Notes under the pieces: generated by a model
The model's input: the letters and a program-made list of their open reading frames with translations, nothing else
The model's database searches: none
Told to the model about the DNA's origin: nothing
NCBI GenBank assembly: GCA_015657535.1
Contig: JADHZB010001372.1
Coordinates: forward strand, 16,376 to 80,375
DNA length: 64,000 nt
Origin: Nephromyces sp. MM_2019
Taxonomy: Eukaryota; Apicomplexa; Aconoidasida; Nephromycida
Reading direction: 5' to 3'
Part shown: positions 45,148 through 59,800 of the stretch, one piece after another
Layout of the letters: the number at the start of each line of letters is the position of its first letter
How positions within the stretch are numbered: position 1 is the first letter of the stretch
Translations under genes and position numbers: made by a program

Positions 45148-48100
45148 TTAGTCATATTCGATATTATTTTCAAGCGTCTTGACTATATATTCTACTGGAG
45201 TGCTATAAAAATATAAGTGAAGATCAGAACAGTTTGATGTAAGCTCATTATCTCCATATCTAAGCCTATTGAGTGATGATTTTGCAGACTGAGCTATCAA
45301 ATATGACTCAAGTTCTTCGACTTACCCAAATTTTTCAATCGAGTTTTTAGGCTGAAAAAAATGCCAAACACAAACAAAATTTAATGCATCAGATATAGAA
45401 AATCCTCGGAACTTACCTAGAGTAGGTTGTTTTCTACTACTTGAGATTACATCTGCCGGTAGGAACGATCGCTCAGTGAGTTCGCAGAGCAGTTTTAGCA
45501 TCAGCAACGAATCGTTGCAAGGTTCAATTAAATCGTGCTTCTTCAAATATGACGGAATAGTATGGGTTTCTGATGAAGAAGAGCCTTGTGGAGTAATTCC
45601 TGAATCCCTCAAAGAAGCAGGTATAGCATGAAAGGCGCCTATAACGTGCTTCGAATAGCTTGAAGGTAAAAATGCATAACTTTTTGGTGAATCCGAGCCT
45701 ACACCAATGGCTGAATCATCTTCTTCATGACCAGAAAGTTGAGGATAATCTGCACCCTTTCCACGGGGAATCTTGAAGTTGGTGGAGCGCGAGGGGTCCT
45801 TAGTCGTCCAGTTTCCCAGCCTTTTTATCACTTCGCGTAAGTTTTTTTCGTATAGAAACCTTGCATTTTCAGAATTTCTCGAGTTGGCTGAATAAAAGAA
45901 GACAAGAAAAAAAATTCTTGGCGTTTTTTGAGAAAGGTAATGAAGTTGAGGAAAAAAAGTGATGCGATAACGCGAAGCGATAAATACAAGAGAAACTCCT
46001 TAGTAGGGTATTTAACAGGCAATCTCTGTATCAACAGGCAAGCTATGCGCATCTCGGCTTATAATATAACGAAGAAAGCATATAAAATCGTTTGAATTTT
46101 CTTAAACTAATGAATTTTCTAACTTATGCTGCCCTCTAAGCACAGGTAAAGCAGTTTCCTAGTAACGATACTGCTGCTATTCGCCAAACTATCGCAATAA
46201 TAGTAGAATCTGGCAAATATCCGCGAGATTAGGAAATGAATTCTTATAGCGATTAAAGCAACGAAAAAAATGACAAAGAATAGGGAAAACCTGAAAGAAA
46301 CTATATGATAAACATGAGTGCTTTAGTTTTACAGTAAAGCTAAAGCACTCATGTTTTTTCTATAAAACCTACTAATCAGACCCGAGTTTGAAAAAATTCA
46401 AATTTTGTAAAGTAGAGATTGTGAGCTAATTTTACAAAATGGAGTAGAAAAGGAAATTTTATAGGCAAGAAATTAGCTACAATAAGTGAAATTTCCGCTA
46501 TGAAAATAGATATGCTGAATTGAGCGTAGTTCCTACTGTGAGGGTGAATAAGCTGACTCGAGCGTTTTTCTAGCGTATTTTGTACAGTAAAATCCTCAAA
46601 ATTTTCGCTATGCATGTACTGTAATAAGAAATAAGATTCCTGTTCATTATGAGCCATCCAAGGAATAAAATGAATGACATTTCAAGCCAATTTGCTTCCT
46701 ATAGCAGTGGTGTAGCTCCCAAAAACTGCAAATAAATTAGACGATATTTTTTTCCATTCATTTTTTCATCCGCCATTTCATCAAAAAAACTCTCCACACC
46801 ACAGTAATACATATCTGCGTTTACCAAAAAGCAAGAATAAACTCCTAACCATGAATGAGCTCATGTGAAATTTCATCAAGCGAATCATAAGAAGCCAGCA
46901 GTAGTGCTTTAAGCATCCAAGGAATCGGTTCTTCTGCTGTAAATCTCCCTTGGGAAAAGCTAGCGCATAACTTAGATAAAATAGGTGACTTTATCTCAAG
47001 CATATCTTCTGGACTGCAAAAACCAGCCTTTTTCCATGGAAGCAAGGAATTCAAATAGCTATAATCTGCCCGTTTCAACAGTAACTTAACTGAAAAAGAG
47101 GAAGAATCAGAAGAAGATAATTCCACCTCCTCAACCAGTACGGGATGCTCGTTTCTTTTCACAGTACTGCTTTTATTATTCACTGCAGCAGCAGCAGCAA
47201 AAGCTGTTTCCCTATCCCTTCTGCTTTTACACCTACTATCCTCCCTGAAATAGTCCTCATGTAATTTTGGGGGATCATTGCAGTGACCTTGGTTAGAAGC
47301 CTTCTTTGCTTGATCTGCCCTAGATTTCAGGGCTTTGCTAGAATTAGGTTCTTCCTGATTAGGTGTTAGCCAGTCAGAAAACAGCCCATGAGAATTCATA
47401 GGTTGGCCTTTATCGTGTAATACAGTGCTTCTGATCGTCTTAGCCTCACGAAAAGCGGTGATAGGCGTGCCAGAAGGCGAACCGAATGCCTCGTGTGTAA
47501 CTATTTCAATAATTCCAAAGACTTCCGGGATTATGGATCGACAGTAGCTCTTCAACATAACCGTGAAGAAATCATGGAGAACTTTGTCTCCCCATTTTGG
47601 AAAATAACTTTCCATTAAAGCACATACTTGTGAACATAAAGTATGATATAGTAGAGTAAATTGATAAGATTCTGGGAGGTTCCGGTTAGCTATATCCAAA
47701 TTCTTGCAGATTGGCTGTTTGAATCCGTTATATTGATGTATTCTGTGAGGCCAGTGTTGCGATAACCAGGTATCGTCGAGTGGCTGCATAACATCGGATG
47801 ATTAAAGGCACCAAATTAATGGCTCATGCTTTTTGTATGAGTAAAAAAAACATGTTAATTCATGTGCTAGGTGAGTGATACCGATGAAGATGAGCTTTAA
47901 ACTTGCCAACGGCAAAACATACTTTAAAGTTCGCAAAGACAATATAGGGAGATAACTACAGCTGTAAGTATGAGCAAATACCATCACGAAAGGAAGCTTG
48001 AGAACGCTTACGCAGCTGGAGTAGTGCATACGCTTTCAAAACACGCATTAAGATGATATTTTCCTAGGCAATTAATACAGGTATATATTACGATAATAAA

Positions 48101-50850
48101 CTGTAATATTTTCAGCCTGGCAGATGATGATCTTGTCATATCAACAGGATGATTATGAGAGTATCTTTATTGTGAGCCCCATTGTAGAGCTAAATATAGC
48201 GATTGCTAGCATGTTTTGGTTACATTTTTTCGAAAAAAGCCTTGAAAGCTGAGGATATGCACATAATTCCACAAACCCAATGTGATAGTGTTGAAGAGAG
48301 TGAGCATGAGTAACATCTAGAAAAACAAACGAGTGACGTCCTTCGTCGAAGAAATCTACAATAAACGCAGCACAGCATTAATCAACAAAGACAGCCATTT
48401 ATGCATGCTCGATTACCAATCCAAAAACCAGGCGAATAAGCCTACATTTATACTTTCGCTTCAAAAAATATTTCAAGAAAATCGCTTAATCAAAGAATTT
48501 CTTAAGCATGTAAATGCCAATTTTCCATCGTTTAAATAAAAATTTTGTGACTATCATCTAATCTGAAACTCACTCATCATTATGAAGCATACTGGCGGCT
48601 CGAATACCACCAAAAGTGGAATATGAGTTAAAAGGTACCCTTATTACTCTAAAATATAGCCAAATAGCCCTCAGTACTTCACGGACAACATTTTCTAGCA
48701 AATATCTGTATAATCACTACTTCAATATGATTAAGGCGGCTTCTTCAAGTAAAAAATAAAACTCAAAGTTGACAGCTTTGCTAGCATCATCAGCAATCAA
48801 TATCTCTAAAATAAGTAGATCCGTTTTTTAGCATCATGAGCCATAACTCTCTAAAAATTAGTAGATCTGCACTTGCTTTTTCAGCGTTTGGGCAGCGAAT
48901 TAGACTATTATTATTGCGTATGAAGCAAGGCTGCGATTCGGCCTTTGAACCAGCAACAAACATATTAGGCTTCATCAAAGAATACTTGCAAAAAAAACCG
49001 AATATTAACATTTACCAAGGCAGTAAAACCCCACAAACAAAACCAAGAGCATCGCGCAATAGTAAAAGTGAAAGGAAAAGCACCAAATCTGCAGAAAAAC
49101 CGAGTTACTGAAAAGCAAAACACACACTAGGTAGAAAGTAGCTAAAATCTAGGTTAAAACTAAAAAAAATCCTCATACTACAGATTATGCACTTTGCTTG
49201 TCATGAAGATATTAAGTAAAAACATAAGCTGGAGCTCTCAGCGATAAGCATAAATGCCAAAAAAGCTAAAAAGAAGATTAAAGATATAATGGCAACACGA
49301 AAGAAAAAAAATTGAAAAGAGTGATGAAGCTTACACGGAGGAGTACGCTAACGTACCGGCCTCTCATCTTCTAAAAGGCATCAAAATTCTTATCTAGCAA
49401 ATAAAGTTCAATCTATAAAAAAGGCGAAATTTTATTTTATGTTTTTGATTTTATTAATGAATCTTCTATAAAACTTATTCATATAATTATAAATTCTACT
49501 GCTATAGAAAAATGTATTTCCCTAGAGGTGATTTAAGTGGCGTGAGTTTTTGAAAAGTTAGTTTGAAGCACTAAGTCCGCCCGATATTCCCCTTAATCAC
49601 AATGCAACCAAAAAGCCTAAACTAAATAGCACACGAACTAAATGGCTACCTTTCAAGTCACTAAAACTAGCAAAAAATCCCCAAATGCAATTGCAGCCTC
49701 GTTTTAGATTGAAATTTGAGAGGAAAGCTCTGCATGTTAAGCCTTAAAATGTGTGTGCTGTATGTGTGTATGCATTTAAACGACAGTGGAAACCTCAAAA
49801 ACTTACCCCCTGGGCGTTACGCTCACGAGAAAAGTCAAAATCTTCTCCGAAATGTAGCGCAATTAAAGTGTCAACAATCAGCGAAACCGTAAAGTAGAAC
49901 CGATATGCACAATTTTGCATCAATTTAGCAAATTTGGAAAGCGGCACCAGTATAAAAGCTGTCTTATCCTCTTCCAGGGAATCAATTTTTTTTTGTACGT
50001 GAGCCGATGAGTTACTAGAAGATTTTATGTACTCATTTTCAGGTAAGACTGTTGATTCGCTACAACTTTGATCTCCCTCTGAAACTTTTCCAGAGGATAG
50101 GCGCGATGAAGGATCGTTCAGGTGACTAGCTGGAACCAAAAAGCTCCATAAATTGACTACTTCAACTCTTAACAAGCTTATAGCAGTATCAACGAAGCAT
50201 TGATGAAACGGCTCCCCATCGTGGTACGGTAAAGTTGCCAAGTAGCTTCGATAAGCTGCGACCCAATCACGCAAATATTGTGGCAATTTCAGCCTTGATG
50301 AAAAGTCACCATCAAAAGAATCCCTTTTTACCGGAAAGGCAGATTTTCTTCCTCTAGCACATTGTGGTGGCTCTCTACCAGTATTTTTTTCGTAATTCCT
50401 ATCACCTCCTCCGTCATTCCTACGCGATTCAAGAGGTGAACCCTGGTTTTCATCTTGAAGACCGTCTTTTGATTGAGTCTCAGTATATGCCCCAGCTGTA
50501 TCCTCTGAGGCTGTAGTTTGATAAGCCAAAATGTCTTTTGATACGTTTGATTCTGAATTTTTCGCAAAGTTTGCAACCTGATTTGCAACCTCTCTGCCAA
50601 AGGCCCCCGCTGATCTGTTTACTTCATGAATATGACCTGATAAACGCCTTAATTTCGCTCCCCCATATTTTGCATAACTTTTAATACGGTTGTCCTTCGT
50701 ATCAAATTGCCGTTCAGCTGTGAACTCGAGTGTCTCAAAGGCAGACTCAGGCTTTAGGTTATATTCTTGCAGTCTCTTGGAATCAGTCAATAAGAGATTG
50801 ACATGACGTACGATTAAACTAATTCCAACTTTACAAAAGTAGGAATCCAT
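45148..50850 (-). CDS. Unrecognised ~808-residue protein, four exons
   Basis: Exons on the minus strand: 50850-49807 (348 codons, starts ACCATGG with an in-frame TAG six codons upstream), 47783-46850, 45830-45417 and, tentatively, 45182-45148 (ending NNIEYD, TAA). Phases 0, 1 and 1 agree throughout. Exon 1 has two long helical stretches (LPQYLRDWVAAYRSYLATL and LMQNCAYRFYFTVSLIVDTL) around a Ser/Glu-rich linker. Exon 2 has a helical start (VLHDFFTVMLKSYCRSIIP), a charged Lys/Arg/Ser-rich middle and a helical end (IPWMLKALLLASYDSLDEIS). Exon 3 is Ser-rich. There is no signal peptide, catalytic motif or obvious membrane anchor. The layout of all-helical blocks and disordered linkers recalls scaffold or tethering-complex subunits, but no family is recognised. 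The 45830 acceptor is AAG with a poor pyrimidine tract. If the last exon is wrong, the protein ends shortly after SRKQPTL. Confidence 0.7.
46311..46355. repeat. 16-bp perfect inverted repeat in an intron
   Basis: AACATGAGTGCTTTAG (46311-46326) and CTAAAGCACTCATGTT (46340-46355) are exact reverse complements with a 13-nt spacer; TTTT follows on the + strand. It lies in the 45831-46849 intron of the unrecognised gene. No target-site duplication or transposase is visible. It could be a hairpin RNA, a remnant of a small foldback element, or chance. Confidence 0.75.
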
Positions 50851-53800
50851 GGTATTTCTAACAAGCTATGGACTTTTTTATGCATAGTCTCTCACCGGTA
50901 ACATCATCAACCATAGAGATTGAAGATTCTTGAGTGTCTTTGTGCTCACTTCCTCCCAGGTATCGCTTCAGGCTACACACTTGCTTTAACTGCGAAGCCT
51001 ATTGGAGGTAACACGAATTCAAAATCCATGAACTCCCAAGGCAGGCACAGCTTCACCAATTACAAAAAATTTAGTCTGAGAAAAAAATCAATCTCCTGCC
51101 TTCCTAAGGGTCACCAGAGACTGCTGATAGAGACTCAAGAAATAAACTTTGCCCTGGCCATCTGTGAATGTAAAGAGCATCACACAAAATATCATGAAAG
51201 AATCTTTTATATTTGTTTTAGAATGAACTCCGATGTCATCACTAGAAATTTTATGAAGGTAAGGGGAATTCTATTCCATGGCTCTAAAACAGGTCTGCCA
51301 TGCAGCAACCTTTTTAACATGTGTAAAGCTCCAAAAAATTAACGCGACAGCAATTTCTTCTGTTTAATACTCTTATAAAAATCAGAACCATGTTTCACCG
51401 AATGATAAGCAACAGAAAAACGAAGCATGCGCAATAAATCGAACTTCAAGTATTCCATAAATCAGTGGAGTCCCCGAACTACCTAAAACGTACAGAAGTG
51501 AGTACCAAAACTTCAAAATCAAACGGAAAGAAGTATAGGAAAGGCTGGATTCAAAACAGAAAAAAATTTATAAAATAATTTTTTTCGATGAGGCCTTAAT
51601 CCGGCTTCACAACAAAAACTTTACAAAGGCATGCCAAGTTTCCTTCCGAACCCTAATATATTTCTTCGAAAGCGCAGTGTAACATAATACGCTTGTTTCT
51701 GGTCTCGAAGATGTATTGTGCCATGAATATATCTTTTTCAACTACGCACAGAGCGCAGTGACCACAAAACAGCAATCAGCAAGACAAACGCTACACTAGA
51801 GCGCAAAGTAAATAATTTAAGGATGGAAGCAGGCGGTTCGTAGAAACATTATCTTATCATCAGAATCCGCTTGAGCCTGCACGGTGTGATGAGAACCCTT
51901 TCAATATAGGCAATGCCTCGCCACAAAGTATCAGAAGGAAGTCATTATGAGCTAATGAGCGACACGTAACGGACTGAGAAATTAGTGATACCTCAGCGTT
52001 CATCGCTGTTCCGCCCGTTGGCATTTACTTGTACACCCCTAAGTATAACCTGAATGCATAGCAGGAAAGCACCTTCATGCATGTTCTAACAGCAACTGGG
52101 AGATTCCCAGGGGGAGCAGCTTATAGACCGGACACTTTCTTCCTTCAAACTCCGAGTTTTTTGCACTCTATGAATAACTTACTATTCGATCTCAAAGCAC
52201 AATTACCTAGGGGGAGAGTAACTTCTGGAGATTAAAATAAACTTTCATTGCCACCGTCACCACGTCATTACAGGCAACATTGAAACCTCCGTTCAACGCT
52301 GGTTGCATTGGGATATCCGCACGCCATGTGCGAAGAAGCCTGACTGTATGTGCGTATAAGTTGAAAAATATCTTTCTACTGGGGTTGGCAAAGCAGGGTT
52401 TGCTCTTTAAGTATGCACAACAACAGGTACCGGGGGAAATTCTGACGAAAGTAGCGGTTTAAACGACAGGAAGCGCTACTACGCTTGTCGCAACTCTTAC
52501 TCAGATGAAGGACAGAAACTTAAGCAGGGTATAATACTCATGCTAACCACGGCAATAATTTCAAAATCATGAGATAACACATTAACCCGGCAGACAGGCA
52601 GAAGTACTCAAAGTTACCATTATTGTGGTTACTGCTGTCATAATAAAGACGTGTGCTAGAATTTTGTACAGTGTGTTTCTTGTTTGATTAATCTTAAAGA
52701 GATATATTGCATTTGCCCTAATTCACGTTTCCTACATATACATTCAGGGGCTGATTGAGCTGCTATATAATTGGTGAACCCACAAAAAACTACCAATCTT
52801 CAAAGCGAGTCTATGGCTCAAGTAAAAAAACAGGGGAGAGCGTTCAGTGATTAAGATATGAATTTCTCGGACAGTCAGGGAGAGTCGCTTCCTTTGTACT
52901 CTCCATGAAAAACTATCATTCTTCCCCATGGATGTTCCTCCCTTTGCTTTTCCATATCGACAAAAAAATAATAAAAATCCGCTTGCCGAAGGGCTAAAGC
53001 GCACTCTAAAGGTGTACAGCATAGGCTACCCTATACGCAAACCTTTTGCTCGAGACACGACTCATGGCGCCTAGTTTATCACTAAAAGTGAATTAAGAAC
53101 AAGCCACAAAAAAGGCGAAGATACGCTAATCAAGGCTACTAAACATTTTTCTTGCAGGTATTATCAGACTCATCTTCGGTTTATATATGAACTATCTGGG
53201 TTTTTGATTCTAAAAATTGTTTGCACAACGGAAAAGTTGATTCTGCGATTGCACACTGCTGCGTCATGCAAGCCGCGGTTCCATCGAAGCGATGGGGTTC
53301 ATGATCTCGTCGATTTATTTCCATATGTATCTTAAAGATTGAAGTAGTTACACTTATGGATGATGAGCTGCATACTTTCTTATACTAGACGCAATTGAAA
53401 TACTCCGAAAGGACCGAAATGGAGCAATGCTTAGCGCTGTTTCCCTTTCGTACAACACTTATCTCCGAGCGCACTTATTCTGGGATACCGAGAGGACACC
53501 CTCAAGCAGCCAGTACTCAAATGAACTCCAAAATAATATCGCATAAGCTCGGATATTGCCGCTTTCATGCTTCCCTTTTAGGCTTTTCTAGCGTTTATAA
53601 TGAAATGTTAGACTAGCTCCTATCATTGTTTTCTTTGAGGTTCCAGGTTTGCATTAAGCTATGTATTCACTTGTTGCGCTGCAATTTCTACCCTCTTGAA
53701 AAGTCACCATCTAGCAAGAATGCTTAGCAAAGACAACTAATGTGTAAGCTTTCTGCGTATGATAATAAATTTCAATGAAATATTCAATGTGTTGGTAGGC

Positions 53801-56800
53801 ACATAAAGATCCGCACCTTTAAGTGAAAAACAGCTTATAGCTAAGATTGTAACCCTTTTCTTGCCGGTAACATTTAGAGCTTAAGCATGTCTCATGGGTA
53901 TACCACCAGATAAATTCCTTGTACTACTAAATATTTAAGGAGTGACTACGGGAAACTCTAGTACCGCATTTCTCTGTGATATTATTATTGAAACTGGACG
54001 GGTGCTAGGTAAAATTTCGGTATCAGGGTTCATCAATCTCAAGATACTCCAGTATTTGTGTAGAAAATGTTCACCAGCACGAGTAAAACACTCTTTACAA
54101 GCATGCCACTCTGTAAAAGAAGAAAGGCAATACCCTTGGTTATATCCTGTATGATAGTGCACCTGTGCTGTACTAACATCGTGGCGGCTTTCTGCAACCC
54201 AGCTAGCATTAGAAAAAACTACATGAAGCGTCCACAATTTCATTTTCGCTGCATGCAGATCGGCTAAGCTTCCCATAATGTACAATCGGTGCATAACCTC
54301 TGCGCATACTAAATTGAACAAATAGTGCACCATGAATTTATTCATGTTATTATTCTGTAATAGAAGGTACAACAAAATTGGTACATCCTTTTTTCTTGCT
54401 GAAACTTCATGGAACACGTCAAATTGTTAATGATAATGCATGTCAACATAGTGCCAAGAAAAGCTTGTAATTGCCATAATTTTATGTAGATCACCAAGCT
54501 GATCCTTTCTGTATGATGCGCACAACATATGAAGGCTCTGTATTTCATTCACTGGAACTAGATATTCGCTAAATCAAAATAGTGATACTTTTATACGGTT
54601 ACATTCAAGTGGCATAGTTTTTTTTATAGAAACGGAAGTCGATGTTTTCCGCTAAGCAAAATTTAAAAAAAAAAATTTTCTTAATAAAATAAAGATACTC
54701 CTCTTCAGCCCATGTGAGGCTGAATAAACTAAAAAGGCGCTTTCAATTAAAAAACCACTCATTCAGTTGGAAATGGTTGTTGGCCCTTGCTGTTGGAGTT
54801 AATTTAATCTTGACGACGAAGTATTCATCTTGAAATAAACTAATCCCACTTCTAATGGCACGCATCAACTGGGTACGACACATCACTTTAATGCCATTTG
54901 GATGTTTATGCGCAGCAAGACTTTGGTATTTCATGTTTTTCTGTGTTAAAATGAAGCAAAGTCTTCGTTTACTTTTACTGGAAGTAGGTTATGAAACTCA
55001 TAGTTATTTTAAAGGCCAATGCCACTTTAAGAATCTTTATGTCATACGAAACTGATTCAATACAATAAAAGAACAGGGAATTTAAAATCATGACGGCGTG
55101 CTCTACAAGTGACCACCGTTATTCTTGTGCAAGCGCGAATATATGTACTGGCCGGGAAACTTGCTTATTGTAGCTTAAATAGTTAGCATTGCTGCAGAAA
55201 AAATTTATCGTGCAATATTATTATTATGGGCAAAGAATCCGGCGATAAAAATACTTCCTTACGCTGTGCTTGTGCTCCGATTACAATGCTTGAAATGTAC
55301 GACTTTTTCTAGAGGAATACAGCTTTCATCCTTATATACATGCTTTTGTATAACTCGCTTTCCCTCGAAGAAATATACTACGCTGAAAAGACCCTACGAT
55401 TTCCATATGTAATACATATCAAGAACTGTCTTGCTTACATTTTTTTGTGCATTACATGTGCTTTATAATTATCAATTGTATGCTACTCTCAGGTATGAGT
55501 GTACGAGGCTAGTCTATCTTGAAGCAAATACGCCATATATGAGCGTTTTAGGCTAGTGTATCACTAGACACCTACGTTCATTCGTAAGTGTTTCCTAGTT
55601 CCACCGAGACTACACCTGCAGAATCATGCTGCCAGATTAGTATTTAATTTTGGCCATTATTGTTTCTGTTTACTGCTTGAAAGAAGGTTTTTCAGAATAA
55701 TAACAAGGCAAAAAGTATGTATTAATAAAAAGAATTATCTTGCTTGTACGACGAAGAACAAAATTAACTGAAGCATCCTAATCTTTGCAAACGTAAGGGA
55801 CTGCCCTCTAATGTACCAAAGGTTAATAGGATGCTCATTGTAAAACAATCATCTGGTGACGCTCCAAGAAACGTGTCTATGTTGAGGAATTTTTCTTGCA
55901 AATGAAAAATTTTGACTGAAGAGGGAGAAGAGATGGTATCAGAATTTTCCGTTTTTTTTCCAGGTGTATGTGCACTCGCGACAGATGCTTTTTTCATTTA
56001 AATTAATTGTTTTTCATTAGCGCTGCTCTTACAAACAATCTTTTCACCTTAGCTTATGGAGTTGATTTTGTTAAAGCATTTCTTTAGATGAATAATTCCA
56101 TCATAGCCATATTTTCATCAGTTATAAAACCTAATGTAGGGTATAAATTATGTTGTAAAATTTTGAAGCGCTACAGATATAACCTCAGAGGACCGCGTAT
56201 AGCCTGGTGACTAACAAATTTCATCTACTTGAGATTTACGCGTGGATGCCTGAGTACTAGCATGCAACAGAAAATCATACAGTCCTGTGTATCCCTTTTA
56301 GGCAATCTTTGTATGCCCTTTTTTTTGTGAATTAGCCAAAAATAAAAACATGGATTCCTAGCTTCGGGCTTGCTGCAATCGTCTTGTAATATTTCGCTTT
56401 GGGAAGAGCACTATCTGCGTGAAAACCTGTATTTACAGAAAGAAACAGGCTCAAATCAATGATGCCATGATTTAACCGAAGAGTTTCATCCTAAGCTTAG
56501 AAACACAATTTTTTTCCTTCAAAATATGAATATCCTGGTGCCATCAGCTTAGTTTCATGCTAGAGAATGCATGTTTGATTTAGAACTGATATAGAAGACC
56601 TCATCCAAAAAATTTCTGATATTCCTACAAAATTGATATGCTTTTCAAATGATTTTGATGGGTTGCTTAAAATTCCTACTACGCTGGTTGTTCTTCTAGA
56701 TTAAGCCAACGGTGACACTAGGGCGTAAATAGTTACCCAAAATTTTGGCTGCTTTAGTCTATCCTTTATATGGCTGTCAATTATGCCGTTTTCCCGCACC

Positions 56801-59800
56801 TTTTCGCGACATTCAAATGAGATGTGCATTCCCCATCCTCATGAGATTGCACCACGTCAGTCCCTTCCCAGCAAACTTTGACTTTTAAAGTTGTACCACG
56901 CCTGGTCAAATCCTAATGTTTGTGCATATGAAACCAAACTGTGATCATACTTTATTGCTGTATAAAGAAAATAATTTGTATAATCAGGCAAATTTCCTAG
57001 AAACGTAGCCTTGTAAGCAGACACACTTATATTGACATGGAAAGTAGATTGATGTTCCCAGTTAAACTAGTAGGATTGCAGCAACATTTTCAACCGTTTC
57101 TAGTCAGCAGATCTCTGTCTAGTGCATAACCGCTGGATACTTTGAAACTGCTCTCTTTTTTGGTTTACCAAACTGATGAGGTCTTCAAATGAAGCTGCTG
57201 TCGCCACCGGTACACCTGATACGGGGAAAGAGGCTCCCGCTTCTTGTTCAGACTCTTGCATCAAGCTCTTACAGCTTCTAGCTCAGAATCCCCCATTGAA
57301 CTCTTGCATCTTCTTGTTCAGACTTCCATATAGAACTTTTATTACAGCTGCAGATTTCAGCTTTCGTGAACTTAGGTTTCCTCAAAGTAGAGGTGGCTGA
57401 GAGTAGCATTGTTTTGTATTTGAGTTGTTGGAGAGCCTGAGAACTTGCGATTGGACTGAAGGTGCTTTTTCTAACGAGTTTTTGTTTTGCTATCATCTTG
57501 AGAGTGCCATATTTTTTTGTGTATTTCCGGCAATGGGTTGGCATTGGTGCACGATATTTCTTGCTTCACCTTCCAAGAGAATGTTTCTTTTTCCACGGTG
57601 ACACGCTCCGCTGAGGTGCCTCCGATGATTTTTCTGCCACACCATCCTTGTCTACTTTCTTGCGCACTTGACCAAGGTGATGGGAAAGATTTGTTTTTGT
57701 AGTAAAGGAAGTAAGATGTAAACAAAGTAGGCAGGGTTCAAACATGGGGCATATTAGAGTGAGGAAGAATCTGGTGAGGGCCACGCATTGAGCGTGGCAA
57801 TGATATATTTCCTGTTTTCCACGGAGGCTTCTTTTTATGATAATATTCAAACTGCGATATGATGAAAAGCAAAAGTGCATTTTCTAACCGACTCTTTGCG
57901 CTCACGAATGATGTTTACTGAATGCTATGAAATCGATGGTTTTTTGTGCTATTTTTGATGCTTTTACGGTGTTCTTTCGGCGAGAATTGCACTAGGAGTT
58001 GCAACAGTAGCTCCAAAAAGTAGCCACTGGGGAACTTCAATTTAGCTTGCTTCTTAGATTTGTTGTGTGTAGTTTTTCAGCGCGGTAATTTTGTTATTTA
58101 GCTGCTTACTCTTTTTCGAATTTTATAGACAGGTGAGGCAGCTTACTGAGAATCCCTCACTTCAGCAGCTTCCACCCTCCTACAGGATTCTCAAATTTTT
58201 TTTTCTTTTAAGGAGTGAGTATGCCGATGACATTAGTGCCGATGATATTGCAATGGCCTTTACACGTAGTAATAACACATTGTGATTGCAGTGTGTCTAT
58301 AAGCATGTTTTTGGGGGAAATTGATGGATGGATTCGATTTTTTGTATTGCAAAAACTTTCGCTGTTTTTACGTTTTTGTGTGATATCTGTATCTTCAATG
58401 GCAAGGCGGATTATTATCCTTGCTCTAAACCTTTTTATTTTTCTTTCTTCATTACGGTATATTTTGCTTTGTTGTTTGCACCTTGTAATTGTAAGGCTGG
58501 TCCAATTTGTTGGATAGTTTACCGTGTTTTCTTGCCTATTTGCGGTGAGTTTACTGGTTTTTCAAGAAGAAAACTTCTCTGGGTTATGTCTCATACCTTC
58601 TACTTTTTGGTGCTGAAATGGTGTGTGCTATTGCTCAAGGCATGGCTCAGCTTGTTGCATTCACTGTCAATTTCACTCTACCATGTGTCATGAATAGAAA
58701 ATGGTAGTGAGCTGAGTCATGTAAGCCGTTGTTATACTAATACCTTGTTAGTGATTGCTGAGAAGAGCATGCAGCACACACCAAAGTCTTTGTATCTTTT
58801 AAAAATCTTCCAGAAATTACGAGCATGCCTCATGAGCGAACCTAAACATGAAATATTATCGATTTTTTACTCTTCAGATTTTTTTTTGCGGTTTATCAAA
58901 GCTTTCTATTCCAAGAACTATTGTGCTACTTCTGGTTGAGGCACTAAAGCAAGGAGTTTACAGTTGTGGCGTACATTCGTATGACCCCTGTTTCCTTGTT
59001 TGATATCTTGTTTTTCTATGTCTTTCTGCCTTTTCATTTATCTTCTAGTTCTTCATCTTATTTTTTATCTTCTTAAACTTCGCCTTCACCGCCTTCACCA
59101 TCTACCTGTATCTTCACTTCCTTCCCGTTCACCTTCGCCTCCTTCATCTTTAGCTACATCTTCATTTTTACTTCCTTTCTCTTCTCCTCATTCACCTTAA
59201 CCTCCTTGACCTTCGGTAATGCAAATGCAGGTGCTTATATCAACTTTCTTCCCTTTTATAGTCAATGAAATTCCTTTGACTGATGTTTTCTGTGTTCACT
59301 CCCATTTGATAGTTTCAACGTGTCATGTAGGTAAAAAGTCGCTCATTCGCTAGGAAGCACGTTGAGTATGTGTGTAGGATGCCTGCTTTCACTCTATAGG
59401 ACTTGGATGTTTTCTTTGCTTTCATTGGTTTAAAAGAGGAATAGTCTTCCGGGATAGCCAGTAGATGAAGTAAGCGATTTTAAGTGATGAAGCATCTTTT
59501 CCTTATTGATTATGTGCGGTTAATCGAGAGAATAGATTTCTATGCTTTTTGAATGAGGAATGATCTCTTGAGCACTTCAAGCAGTGTTATGTATGTGCTG
59601 AGCTTTTTTGCTAACAAACTTTGTATATAGATTTTTTTTCATTCTGACTGTAAATTGAATTTTCTATGCTATCTGCTTGACACGCTGATTTCTGTGTGCT
59701 CTACCAGAATCGCGTAGAAGTGGCATCGGGCAAGTCTAATGATGTGCAACTTCAATTAAGTTTTATGCCTGGATTGTTCATGCTATTAACATTGTGTGTG

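Noticed and set aside
50920..51342. 140-residue plus-strand open frame
   Set aside because: It lies opposite the 5' flank of a minus-strand gene and has no recognisable features.
53935..54417. 160-residue minus-strand open frame
   Set aside because: No domain, no consistent splice context and no skew support; a frame of this length can occur by chance.
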